Assembly: GCA_040880725.1 (NCBI GenBank)
Contig: JBBDHV010000031.1
Location: forward strand, 1 to 64,000
Direction: 5' to 3'
DNA length: 64,000 nucleotides
Source of the DNA: DATHWB01 sp040880725
Lineage (GTDB): Bacteria > Actinomycetota > Acidimicrobiia > Spongiisociales > ZC4RG35
Positions 17,192-25,374 of this stretch are shown in pieces. Each line of letters opens with the position of its first letter. The stretch's first letter is position 1. Made by a program: the position numbers and the translations under genes. Below the pieces are notes generated by a model. The model did no database searches. It saw only the letters and a program-made list of their open reading frames with translations, and was not told the DNA's origin.

Positions 17192-19024
17192 GTGGATTAT
17201 CAGGCGCTCTATCGGCGGTACCGACCCCAGACATTCGACGACGTCATCGGCCAGTCCCACGTGACGACCACCCTTGCTCGCGAGGTTGCCGACGGCCATG
17301 TCGCCCATGCCTACCTGTTCGCAGGCCCCCGTGGCACGGGCAAGACGACCACCGCACGCATCCTCGCCAAGGCCCTGAACTGCGAGAAGCGAAACCCCGA
17401 CGGGAGTCCCGACAACGAGTGCGGGTCGTGCGTGGCGATCACCGAGGGTTCGTCGCTCGACGTGATGGAACTCGACGCGGCAAGCCACAACAGCGTCGAG
17501 GACATCAGGGAGATGCGGGTGAGCGTGTCCACGGTTGCCTCGGCCGCCACGGGTCGGCGCGTCTTCATCCTCGACGAGGCGCACATGCTCTCCAAGGCGG
17601 CCGGCAACGCCCTGCTCAAGACACTCGAAGAGCCCCCCGAGCACGTGCATTTCGTCCTCGCCACCACCGAGCCGTACAAGCTGCTCGACACCATCCGCAG
17701 CCGGTCGCAGCGGTTCGACTTCCACTCGGTGCCCATCGAAGGCCTGGCCGCTCACCTGTCCAAGATCGCCGATCTCGAAGGTTTCAAGACCGAGCCGGCT
17801 GCGCTGGTGGCGGTGGCCCGCCATGCCACCGGCTCGGTCCGGGACTCGCTGTCGCTGCTCGAACAGGTCGCCGCGCTGGGCGACGGCACCGTCGATCTGA
17901 CCGGTGTCGGGCGTGCACTGGGGCTGGCGGACGCGGAAGCCTTCGAGGTGCTCACCTCCGCGGTGAGCGAACAGGACGCCAGGAAAGGCCTCGAACTGGT
18001 TGCGCGGATGGCCGCCCAGGGCGTCGATCTCCGCCGGTTCGCGTCGGAGTCCGTCGGTTTCTTTCGGGGGGTGTTCCTCGCTCACTACGCCCCGAACCTC
18101 GCCGAGGTCGCCGACGAGCCTGCCGAAGTGCTCGAGTCATGGCGGAAGGCCGCGTCTCGGCTCCCGGCCTCGGAGGTCGTCCGGGCAGTGGATCTGCTGG
18201 GTGATGCGCTCGTGAAACTTCGGGAAGGTCGCGAGGAGCGCCTGATGCTGGAGTTGGCGATGATCAAGCTCACCCGCCCCGAGACGACGAATGACCCTGC
18301 GGCGATGCTCGCGCGTCTCGACCGCCTCGAACGCCTCGCCAAGACCCAGAGCCTGGGCGCCCCGGCGCCCTCTGCCGCCCCTGCATCCACGACCGCATCG
18401 ACTCCCGCCCAGTCGTCCCCCGCGCCTGAGCGTGCGCCCGAGAACGCCGCTGCGGCCCCGTCGGCCGCGGCCGCAGCGCAGCCCGAAACTGCGCCGAGCC
18501 CGGCTCCCGAGACCGCTGCCGAACCTTCGATCGAAGACGAGGCTCGTCCGTTGGCGGGTGAGCCCGCCGAACCGCCTCCTCCGGCCACTGTCACGATGGA
18601 ATCCTTCCGCTCGATCTGGCCGGGGTTGTTCGGTGGACTCCGCGAACTCCTTGGGGCGCGTCGCTGGGCGCTCTTCCGGGAGACCGAGCCCGGCGGGGTG
18701 GAAGGGTCGACCCTCATCATCCATGTCCGCCACGACTTTCATCTCGAATCGTTGAAGGGCGACCCCGCAGTCGCCGCGGTGGTGGCGACCAAGGCCGGTG
18801 ACCTCCTCGGCGGGACGGTGTTCGTCCAGTTCCGGCCGGCCGACGGCACCGCCGCGGGCTCCGGCTCCGAGGGTTCCAGTCTCTCGGAGAGTCCAGTCGA
18901 CGAATCGGAGGGCGAAGTCCCCGACAAGGACTCGATGGCCGAAGCGTCCGCGGAGTCCACCGACCCCTTCAAGCTGGTCGAAGACGAGCTGGGCGGCACC
19001 GTCATCGACGAGTTCGACACCTAG
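17192..19024 (+). CDS. dnaX: DNA polymerase III subunit gamma/tau
   Basis: 610-residue clamp-loader subunit. It begins with YQALYRRYRPQTFDDVIGQ; Walker A GPRGTGKTT is at residues 45-53, a zinc-binding Cys cluster (LNCEKRNPDG...NECGSC) follows, then Walker B ILDEAHML and the sensor 1 motif. A Pro/Ala/Glu-rich linker (about 400-450) joins a C-terminal tau-like domain. The GTG at 17192 is chosen from family alignment; TACTCT at 17178-17183 could be a -10 box for a leaderless transcript. It is followed by ybaB and recR, the common bacterial order. Confidence 0.94.
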   Translation: MDYQALYRRYRPQTFDDVIGQSHVTTTLAREVADGHVAHAYLFAGPRGTGKTTTARILAKALNCEKRNPDGSPDNECGSCVAITEGSSLDVMELDAASHNSVEDIREMRVSVSTVASAATGRRVFILDEAHMLSKAAGNALLKTLEEPPEHVHFVLATTEPYKLLDTIRSRSQRFDFHSVPIEGLAAHLSKIADLEGFKTEPAALVAVARHATGSVRDSLSLLEQVAALGDGTVDLTGVGRALGLADAEAFEVLTSAVSEQDARKGLELVARMAAQGVDLRRFASESVGFFRGVFLAHYAPNLAEVADEPAEVLESWRKAASRLPASEVVRAVDLLGDALVKLREGREERLMLELAMIKLTRPETTNDPAAMLARLDRLERLAKTQSLGAPAPSAAPASTTASTPAQSSPAPERAPENAAAAPSAAAAAQPETAPSPAPETAAEPSIEDEARPLAGEPAEPPPPATVTMESFRSIWPGLFGGLRELLGARRWALFRETEPGGVEGSTLIIHVRHDFHLESLKGDPAVAAVVATKAGDLLGGTVFVQFRPADGTAAGSGSEGSSLSESPVDESEGEVPDKDSMAEASAESTDPFKLVEDELGGTVIDEFDT

Positions 19025-19043
19025 CCCGCCGACCGCCCCGCGT

Positions 19044-19127
19044 ACCCTGGGTTCCCGGGGCGCTCAGGGTGCCCCGCCAACCCTGGGTTCCCCAGTCACT
19101 CACGGTGCCCTGCGAGCCCACGGTTCG
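19044..19127 (+). repeat. Tandem intergenic repeat, two 36-base units plus tail
   Basis: Two head-to-tail units starting ACCCTGGGTTCCC lie at 19044-19079 and 19080-19115, followed by GCCCACGGTTCG. The second unit plus tail (19080-19127) is the 48-base element also seen at 7057-7104 (39 of 48 bases shared) and, by its ends and exact length, at 24618-24665. It lies between dnaX and ybaB, genes that usually sit close together. Confidence 0.7.
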
Positions 19128-19212
19128 TCAGGAGAGAGGTGTGACGCGAACGCGCGGACAGCGCGCGGCTGACCGGTACGATCAGGGCCCGGTACTCGAC
19201 GAGGAACTCACA

Positions 19213-19539
19213 ATGAACCGCCCACCCAACATGCAGCAGATCATGAAGCAGGCCCAGCAGATGCAGGAGCAGATGATGACGGCCCAGGCTGAGCTGGCCG
19301 ACATGACGTTCGAGGGGACCGCCGGCGGGGGCGTGGTGAAGGCGACCGTCAAGGGCTCCAACGAGCTGGTCGCCGTGGAGATCGCAGCCGACGTGATCGA
19401 CCCGTCGGATCCGGAAATGCTGCAGGATCTGGTCGTGGCGGCGGTGAACGGTGCGATGCGCGCCGCATCCGAAGCGGCCGAAGAGCAAATGGGTGGACTC
19501 GCCGGCGGGCTCGGAGGCCTGGGCGGTCTGCTCGGCTGA
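19213..19539 (+). CDS. ybaB: YbaB/EbfC family nucleoid-associated protein
   Basis: 108-residue DNA-binding protein. The Met/Gln-rich N-terminal helix (NMQQIMKQAQQMQEQMMTAQ), the core GGGVVKATVKGSNELVAVEI and VIDPSDPEMLQDLVVAAVN match the family. These dimers bind DNA as tweezers and are encoded between dnaX and recR in most bacteria, as here. A Gly/Leu-rich tail ends the protein. Its stop overlaps the recR start by one base. Confidence 0.93.
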   Translation: MNRPPNMQQIMKQAQQMQEQMMTAQAELADMTFEGTAGGGVVKATVKGSNELVAVEIAADVIDPSDPEMLQDLVVAAVNGAMRAASEAAEEQMGGLAGGLGGLGGLLG

Positions 19540-20132
19540 TGTACGAAGGCCCGCTCCAGCGCGTAGTCGACGAGCTGTCACGACTCCCGGGCATCGGTGG
19601 CAAATCTGCCCAGCGCATCGCCTTTCACCTTCTCAGCATCGCCGACGAGGATGCTCGTCGTTTGGGTCAGGCAGTGCTCGACCTGCGTGATCAGGTCCGC
19701 CACTGCCGCCGCTGCTTCAACGTCACCGTGTCCGACGAGTGCACCATCTGTCGCGACGCCCGGCGGGACACGGCCGTGGTCTGCGTCGTGGAACGGCCCC
19801 AGGACATCATCGTCGTGGAGAAGACCCAGGAGTATCGGGGCCTCTATCACGTGCTGGGAGGATCACTCTCTCCCATCAACGGGATCGGCCCTGATCAGCT
19901 GCGCATCCCCGAGCTTCGCCAGAGGGTGTCCCAGGAGACCCTCACAGAGATGATCATCGCCACGAATCCCACGATGGAAGGCGACGCCACCGCGATGTAC
20001 CTGGCGAAGGAGTTCAAACCGAAGGGTCTGCGCGTGAGCCGCCTCGCCAGCGGACTTCCCGTCGGCGGGGACCTGGATTACGCCGACGAACTCACCCTCG
20101 GCCGCGCCCTCGTCGGACGCATGGAGATGTAG
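19539..20132 (+). CDS. recR: Recombination mediator protein RecR
   Basis: 197-residue RecR. An N-terminal helix-hairpin-helix (RLPGIGGKSAQRIAFHLL) precedes the four-Cys zinc motif (CRRCFNVTVSDECTIC) and the Toprim domain beginning VVCVVERPQDIIVVEKT. It loads RecA on gapped DNA together with RecF and RecO. Translation is coupled to ybaB (TGATG). Confidence 0.96.
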   Translation: MYEGPLQRVVDELSRLPGIGGKSAQRIAFHLLSIADEDARRLGQAVLDLRDQVRHCRRCFNVTVSDECTICRDARRDTAVVCVVERPQDIIVVEKTQEYRGLYHVLGGSLSPINGIGPDQLRIPELRQRVSQETLTEMIIATNPTMEGDATAMYLAKEFKPKGLRVSRLASGLPVGGDLDYADELTLGRALVGRMEM

Positions 20133-20141
20133 CCAACTCGG

Positions 20142-21212
20142 ATGCGCGTCCTGCTCATCGAGCCGTACTTCGGAGGCTCCCATCGGGTGTGGGCGGAGGG
20201 ATACGCTGCTGCCTCAGGTCACGAAGTGACGATCGTGAGTCACGCCGCCCGCGGGTGGACCTGGCGCATGCGCGGCGCCGCGGTGACGCTTGCCCGCCAA
20301 GTGGCAGAGCTCGCCTCGACCGGGTATCGACCGGATGTGGTCCTGGTCTCGTCCATGGTGGACGTCGCGGCCCTGCGAACCTTCCTTCACCCCTCGATCG
20401 GCCGACCACCGCTCGCGGTGTACTTCCACGAGAACCAGCTCACCTATCCCATCGGTCCGCGGCAGAAGCCCGATGCGTCCTTCGCGTTGCTCAACTGGAC
20501 GTCCGCGCTCTCGGCCGACCGCGTCTACTTCAACAGCGGCTACCACCACGATGTCTTCTTCGCCGAGATCCGCCGACTGCTCGAGAGCTTCCCGGACCAC
20601 ACGCACGCCGGGTTCGTCGGCGAGGTCGAGGAGCGTTCGGCGGTGCTCCCCGTTGGTGTCGATTTGCATTGGGCGTCCGCGCAGCCTTCACGAAGCGGGA
20701 CGCCGCTCGTGCTCTGGAACCATCGATGGGAACACGACAAGGATCCTGAGTCGTTCGCCGACGGAATCCGGGCGGTCGCCGAGACCCACCGTTTCCGTTT
20801 GGCGCTCGCCGGGGAGCGGTTCGGAACCGTTCCCGGCGTACTCGACGAGGTGGCATCCGAGATGGCCGACCGCATCGAGGTGAACGACCACCTCGATGTC
20901 GACGGGTATCGGGCGCTGCTGCTTCGCAGTGACATCGTCGTGAGCACCGCCCTGCAGGAGTTCTTCGGCATCAGCGTCGTCGAAGCGATCGCTGCCGGCG
21001 CCCGGCCCGTGTTGCCGCGTCGGCTGTCCTACCCATGGCTGATCCCGGAGAGCCATCATGAGTCCGTGCTGTATGAACCAGGGGCCTTCGCTTCGGCGTT
21101 GCGAATCGCCCTCGATCATCCGTATGCGCCCGACGGTCTCCGCTCATCGATGTCGACGTTCGACTGGAGCGTGATTGCGCCACGGTATGACGCCGCCCTG
21201 GAGGTCTTGTGA
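20142..21212 (+). CDS. tRNA-queuosine alpha-mannosyltransferase-like glycosyltransferase
   Basis: 356-residue GT-B glycosyltransferase of the DUF3524/GTDC1 group. It begins MRVLLIEPYFGGSHRVWAEGY, contains YFHENQLTYP and LLNWTSALSADRVYFNSGYH, and ends with the nucleotide-sugar site ALQEFFGISVVEAIAAGARPVLP. The vertebrate member is QTMAN, which mannosylates queuosine in tRNA-Asp; bacterial relatives are commonly annotated the same way, but the activity here is inference. It starts 9 bases after recR and overlaps the next gene (GTGA), so it is part of the dnaX-recR transcript. Confidence 0.8.
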   Translation: MRVLLIEPYFGGSHRVWAEGYAAASGHEVTIVSHAARGWTWRMRGAAVTLARQVAELASTGYRPDVVLVSSMVDVAALRTFLHPSIGRPPLAVYFHENQLTYPIGPRQKPDASFALLNWTSALSADRVYFNSGYHHDVFFAEIRRLLESFPDHTHAGFVGEVEERSAVLPVGVDLHWASAQPSRSGTPLVLWNHRWEHDKDPESFADGIRAVAETHRFRLALAGERFGTVPGVLDEVASEMADRIEVNDHLDVDGYRALLLRSDIVVSTALQEFFGISVVEAIAAGARPVLPRRLSYPWLIPESHHESVLYEPGAFASALRIALDHPYAPDGLRSSMSTFDWSVIAPRYDAALEVL

Positions 21213-21859
21213 TCCGACATGTCGTCTGGGACTGGAACGGAACCCTCTTCGATGACTTCCACCTCGTGGTCGACGCGGTCAACGTTGGTATCGCACCGAT
21301 CGGCATCGGTCCGATCACCGCCGACGACTACCGGACGCACTACACGCGCCCGGTGAAGCTGTTCTATGAGCGACTTGCGAAGAGACCGATCAGCGACGCC
21401 GAATGGCGCGACCTCGATCGGCGATTCCATGACGCGTACCGCGAGCGCGTTCTGACAGCTGGACTGTCTCGGGACGCCCACGAAGCGCTGGTTGCCGTCA
21501 CGGAGGTGCCGGCGGACCAGTCACTGCTTTCGATGTTCCCCCACACCGAACTCCTGCCGCTCGTGGACCGGCTCGGCGTGACGTCGTTCTTCCGCCGAAT
21601 CGACGGTCTCCGGGGCGAACCGGGAGCGCAGAAGGCGATGTTTCTCGAAGCGCATCTCAAGGAGCTGATGCGGCATGAGGATCCGGGGTCGGTGTTGCTG
21701 ATCGGCGACGCGACGGACGACGCGCGGGCGGCGGCCCATGTCGGAGCAGCCGCAGTGCTGGTGGACAACGGCTCCCATCATCGGGGCGGACTCGATGCGA
21801 TGGGCGTACCCGTCGCCTCCACGCTGATCGAAGCCCTCCGAATGGGTGGCTTGGCATGA
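21209..21859 (+). CDS. HAD family hydrolase (phosphoglycolate phosphatase-like)
   Basis: 216-residue HAD phosphatase. The nucleophile segment is VVWDWNGTLFDD, with W in place of the usual F (DWNGT is a common variant), followed by a helical cap. The C-terminal acidic motif is LLIGDATDDARAA, after EPGAQKAMFLEAHL (lysine region). It starts at GTG 21209, overlapping the mannosyltransferase stop. Substrate not predictable. Confidence 0.82.
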   Translation: MIRHVVWDWNGTLFDDFHLVVDAVNVGIAPIGIGPITADDYRTHYTRPVKLFYERLAKRPISDAEWRDLDRRFHDAYRERVLTAGLSRDAHEALVAVTEVPADQSLLSMFPHTELLPLVDRLGVTSFFRRIDGLRGEPGAQKAMFLEAHLKELMRHEDPGSVLLIGDATDDARAAAHVGAAAVLVDNGSHHRGGLDAMGVPVASTLIEALRMGGLA

Positions 21860-21902
21860 AGTGGTTGGACGGTGCCGTTGCCCGTGGCACCATCCGACGA
21901 CC

Positions 21903-22370
21903 GTGAAGTACTGGCTCATCAAGTCCGAACCCGATGCGTATTCGATCGACGACCTCGAGCGCGACAGCGTCGAGCACTGGGACGGCATTCGCAACTATCA
22001 GGCGCGCAACATCATGCGTGACGAGATGACGGTGGGGGACCGGGTTCTCTTCCATCACTCGAATGCCAAACCTCCGGGCATCGTCGGCATCGCCGAGGTC
22101 GCGAGCGAGCCGTATCCCGATCACACGCAGTTCGATCCGAAATCGAACTACTTCGATGAGACGTCCGACCCCGATGATCCGCGCTGGATCATGGTCGACA
22201 TGAAGTTCGTGGAGAAGTTTCCGCGCATGGTGGGCCTCCCCGAACTTCGGGAGCATGCCGCGCTGGCCGACATGGTGCTCCTGAACCGGAGTCGGCTCTC
22301 GGTCCAACCGGTGACGAAGAAGCACTTCGACTACATCGTCAAGCTGGCGGCCAAGCCACCGCCCAGCTGA
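21903..22370 (+). CDS. EVE domain protein
   Basis: 155-residue single EVE (PUA-like) domain protein, related to thymocyte nuclear protein 1. It opens YWLIKSEPDAYSIDDLERD, followed by WDGIRNYQARNIMRD, VGDRVLFHHSN and GIVGIAEVASEPYPD, a near-canonical set. EVE domains bind modified bases in DNA or RNA; the role of the free-standing bacterial form is unsettled. Start is GTG 21903; a short hairpin (GGTGCC / GGCACC, 21871-21891) precedes it. It converges on glpX across 20 bases. Confidence 0.9.
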   Translation: MKYWLIKSEPDAYSIDDLERDSVEHWDGIRNYQARNIMRDEMTVGDRVLFHHSNAKPPGIVGIAEVASEPYPDHTQFDPKSNYFDETSDPDDPRWIMVDMKFVEKFPRMVGLPELREHAALADMVLLNRSRLSVQPVTKKHFDYIVKLAAKPPPS

Positions 22371-22390
22371 GTCCGACGGAGAGTTCCGGC

Positions 22391-23377
22391 TCAGCCGTAT
22401 TCGACGCTCGAGAGCGTGCCGAGCTTGTCCAGGTTGTGGAAGGCGTCCATGTAGCGGATGGATCCCGTCTTCGAGCGCATCATCACCGAGTGGGTGATCG
22501 CTCCGTCGCCATGGAACGCGACGCCCTTCAGGAACTCGCCGCCGGTGATGCCCGTGGCCGCAAACGAGACGTTGCTCCCGCCGACGAGGTCGTTGGTCCC
22601 CATCACCCTGCCGAGGTCGTAGCCGTTCTCTTCGGCATAGTCCCGGTCGGCGTCATCCCGCGCCCAGAGCCGGCATTGGATCTCGCCACCCATGCATCGC
22701 ATCGCTGCCGCGGCGAGCACCGCCTCCGGGGAACCACCGATTCCGAGGAGCATGTCGATGCCCGCACCTTCTCGTCCTGTGGCGATCGCGCCTGACACAT
22801 CACCGTCCCGGATCAACCGGATGCGGGCTCCCGCGCGACGCACCGCGTCGATGTGCGGCTGGTTGCGGGGACGTTCGAGAATGATGACGGTCAGGTCGTT
22901 GACGTCGCTCGACTGCGCCCTGGCCACGGCGGCGAGGTTGTGTTCGATGGGTGCGTCCAGGTCGATGACCCCGCGAGCTTGCGGACCGACGGCGATCTTC
23001 TCCATGTAGACCATCGAGTTGGGCGAGAACATCGTGCCGCGTTCTGCGACAGCGAGCACCGCCAACGCACCGGGCATTCCGGATGCAACGAGGCGGGTGC
23101 CTTCCACCGGGTCGACGGCGATGTCGACCTCCTGGCCTTGGCCGTTACCAACCCGCTCACCGTTGTGGAGCATCGGCGCCTCGTCCTTCTCGCCTTCACC
23201 GATGACGACGATGCCGTCGAGGTCGAGGGTGCCGAGGTGGGCGCGCATGCCGTCCACAGCGGCTTTGTCAGCGGCCTCCTTGTCGCCGCGGCCCTGCCAA
23301 CGGGCGGCGGCCATGGCGGCAGTCTCGGTGACACGCGCCAGGTCCAGTCCGAGGTTGCGGTCGGGAATCTCAGCCAT
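22391..23377 (-). CDS. glpX: Class II fructose-1,6-bisphosphatase
   Basis: 328-residue GlpX. Metal and substrate motifs include VVIGEGEKDEAPML and the lithium-sensitive phosphatase motif DPVEGTRLVA; LLGIGGSPEAVLAAAAMRC is also characteristic. It dephosphorylates fructose-1,6-bisphosphate in gluconeogenesis and is the usual FBPase of actinobacteria. The start overlaps the thiolase stop by one base (TGATG). Confidence 0.95.
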   Translation of the reverse strand: MAEIPDRNLGLDLARVTETAAMAAARWQGRGDKEAADKAAVDGMRAHLGTLDLDGIVVIGEGEKDEAPMLHNGERVGNGQGQEVDIAVDPVEGTRLVASGMPGALAVLAVAERGTMFSPNSMVYMEKIAVGPQARGVIDLDAPIEHNLAAVARAQSSDVNDLTVIILERPRNQPHIDAVRRAGARIRLIRDGDVSGAIATGREGAGIDMLLGIGGSPEAVLAAAAMRCMGGEIQCRLWARDDADRDYAEENGYDLGRVMGTNDLVGGSNVSFAATGITGGEFLKGVAFHGDGAITHSVMMRSKTGSIRYMDAFHNLDKLGTLSSVEYG

Positions 23378-24555
23378 CAGTTCACCTTCACGATCAGTGC
23401 GTCACCCTGTCCACCACCACCGCAGAGCGTGGCGGCTCCGATGCCGCCGCCCCGGGCGCGCAGTGCGCTGATGAGTGTCACGACGAGTCTCGTCCCCGTG
23501 CACCCGATCGGGTGTCCGAGTGCCACGGCTCCGCCGTTGACATTCACCTTGTCCTCATCGATGTCGAGCATGCGGGCCGACCACAGGGCGACGGCGGCGA
23601 ACGCCTCGTTGATCTCCACCAGGTCGAGGTCCGAGGGTTCCATGCCGGCCTTCTTCAGCGCGATGCGCAGTGCCTCGGCGGGACGCTCGTGCAGCGTGGC
23701 ATCGACACCCCCGATCTGTCCGTACGACACGATCTCGGCGAGAATCGGGCCGCCGGTGGCTTCCGCCGCTGCCCGGTCCGCCACGATCACCGCCGCAGCA
23801 CCGTCGGAAACCTGTGACGCGTTTCCCGCTGTGATGGTTCCGTCACCAACGAAAGCGGGCCGCAGATTCGCCAGCGCGTCGGCAGTGGATTCCGGCCGCA
23901 CCCCCTCGTCGACCGTGACCTCGACCGGCTCACCTTTTCGCTGGGGGACGGAGACGGGAACGATCTCGTCGGAGAATGCGCCCGATGCTGTGGCGGCCGC
24001 CGCCCGTGCATGCGAGCGGGCCGACCACTCGTCCTGTTCTCCCCGGCTGATCCCGAGGTGGGCGTTCTTGCGGTCCGAAGACTCGCCCATCGTGCAGTGG
24101 TCGAAGGCGCAGAACAGTCCGTCGTGGGTCATCACGTCCACCATCGTTGCCTCGCCGGCGCGCACACCCCAGCGCAGCTCACGGAGCACGTGCGGCGCAT
24201 TCGACATCGACTCCATGCCACCGGCGACGGCGAACGTGGTATCTCCGGTCGCCACCGCCCGATCGGCGAGCCCGATCGCGGCGAGCCCGGACAGACAGAC
24301 CTTGTTGACGGTGAGAGAAGGCACCGTCATGGGCAGTCCGCCTCGAACGGCGGCCTGTCGGGCGGTGATCTGGCCTTCGCCTGCTTGCAGCACGTGTCCG
24401 AAGATGACCTCGTCGATCGCCCCAGCGTCGGTGCCGGACCGCGACATGGCGGCCGAGATGGCGTGTCCGCCGAGCTCGACGGCACGCAGGGGGGCCAGCC
24501 CTCCCCCGTATTTTCCGATCGGAGTCCGGGCCAAGCCGGTGATGACTGCACTCAT
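23377..24555 (-). CDS. Acetyl-CoA acetyltransferase (thiolase)
   Basis: 392-residue thiolase. The acyl-carrying Cys is C87 in NKVCLSGLAA, the catalytic His lies in NVNGGAVALGHPIGCTGTR and the second Cys in ATLCGGGGQGDA. This is the biosynthetic/degradative type II thiolase pattern, interconverting two acetyl-CoA and acetoacetyl-CoA. ATG 24555 is the start by alignment to the family N-terminus SAVITGLARTPIGKYGG. Upstream is a long palindrome and the divergent epimerase gene. Confidence 0.93.
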   Translation of the reverse strand: MSAVITGLARTPIGKYGGGLAPLRAVELGGHAISAAMSRSGTDAGAIDEVIFGHVLQAGEGQITARQAAVRGGLPMTVPSLTVNKVCLSGLAAIGLADRAVATGDTTFAVAGGMESMSNAPHVLRELRWGVRAGEATMVDVMTHDGLFCAFDHCTMGESSDRKNAHLGISRGEQDEWSARSHARAAAATASGAFSDEIVPVSVPQRKGEPVEVTVDEGVRPESTADALANLRPAFVGDGTITAGNASQVSDGAAAVIVADRAAAEATGGPILAEIVSYGQIGGVDATLHERPAEALRIALKKAGMEPSDLDLVEINEAFAAVALWSARMLDIDEDKVNVNGGAVALGHPIGCTGTRLVVTLISALRARGGGIGAATLCGGGGQGDALIVKVN

Positions 24556-24577
24556 GTCTCTGAGACTATCCACCAAA

Positions 24578-24666
24578 CCAAACCGCGGGCCCAGGACACC
24601 ACTGGGTGTCGTCACGAACCCAGGGTTCCAGACGACACTGGGGGTAGTCCTGGGCCCACGGTTCGG
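24578..24666. repeat. Long intergenic palindrome, 44-base arms
   Basis: Bases 24578-24621 are the inverted counterpart of 24623-24666; 34 of 44 positions pair. The two arms begin and end with ACCGnGGGCCCAGGAC and its inverse, and the centre is GAACCCAGGGTTC. The right half is the 48-base unit (24618-24665) shared in its ends and length with 7057-7104 and 19080-19127. It occupies the divergent promoter region of thiolase and epimerase. Confidence 0.75.
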
Positions 24667-24700
24667 CGATGGGGGAGGGTCGCGGCTTGAATCCGTGACG

Positions 24701-25108
24701 ATGAAACTCTTGAACCTCGACCACACGGCCATCGCGGTGCGGGATCTCGATGCGGCGATCGCCGGCTACGACGACCGCTACCGCGTGCGTCCCCTGTACC
24801 GGGAGACCGTCGAGTCCCAGGGGGTCGAGGAGGCGATGATCCCTGTCGGTGGATCGTTCATCCAGCTGCTCTGTCCGCTGTCACCCGACACCCCGGTGGG
24901 GCGGTTTCTGGAACGCAACGGCGAGGGGCTGCATCACGTGGCGTTCGCGGTCGTGGACATCGAAGCCGCCCTCGCCCATCTGGAGTCACGGGGAACTGCG
25001 CTCATCGACCATCATCCGCGACTGGGCGGCCGCGGGGCACGTATCGCCTTCGTCCATCCGAAGGATCTGGCCGGTACGCTCGTGGAACTCGTGGAGCCGC
25101 ATGCCTGA
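24701..25108 (+). CDS. mce: Methylmalonyl-CoA epimerase
   Basis: 135-residue VOC-fold protein with two betaalphabetabetabeta modules. Metal ligands are expected at LDHTAIAV (His near residue 8), GLHHVAFAV (His) and TLVELVEPH (Glu), all visible. The enzyme racemizes methylmalonyl-CoA in the propionyl-CoA/succinyl-CoA route. ATG 24701 is chosen; a GTG at 24695 would add two residues. Its last bases overlap the next small gene. Confidence 0.88.
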   Translation: MKLLNLDHTAIAVRDLDAAIAGYDDRYRVRPLYRETVESQGVEEAMIPVGGSFIQLLCPLSPDTPVGRFLERNGEGLHHVAFAVVDIEAALAHLESRGTALIDHHPRLGGRGARIAFVHPKDLAGTLVELVEPHA

Positions 25109-25328
25109 GATCACCGACATCCAGATTCGTGGCGGCATCGGACCGTATGAGGCTGCGGCGATCGCGGCAGTGATACGTCAGAGCCTCATCGCCGAGGAGA
25201 TCGCCAGGTCGCGCCCGCCTCAGGAGCGCCGGCCGCCGGCCTGGGTCCGAATCGGGATGCAGACGCCGCTGGGCCGTTTCGACCCGCCCACGCTGCCCGA
25301 CCCTGGCAGGAACTGGCCGGAGCCCTGA
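25101..25328 (+). CDS. Small protein, possibly acyl-CoA carboxylase epsilon-like
   Basis: 75-residue protein beginning MPEITDIQIRGGIGPYEAAAIAAVIRQ. The pattern of a short beta strand with R-G, then an acidic/aliphatic helix reading EAAAIAAVI, and a basic Pro-rich tail resembles the epsilon (AccE) subunits of actinobacterial acyl-CoA carboxylases, which would suit the neighbouring propionate-pathway epimerase. The match is by eye and weak. ATG 25101 overlaps the epimerase stop by 8 bases, so it is coupled. Confidence 0.55.
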   Translation: MPEITDIQIRGGIGPYEAAAIAAVIRQSLIAEEIARSRPPQERRPPAWVRIGMQTPLGRFDPPTLPDPGRNWPEP

Positions 25329-25374
25329 TGCGATGTCGTAGATTGCGGCATCCAGATCCGATCGGAGGTCCCTC

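Noticed and set aside
19044..19127. CRISPR-like tandem repeat
   Set aside because: Only two 36-base units without spacers and no cas gene; the units match dispersed palindromes elsewhere.
22853..25108. 751-codon plus-strand frame antisense to glpX and thiolase
   Set aside because: Only its last 135 codons (epimerase) resemble a protein family; the rest mirrors two strong minus-strand genes.
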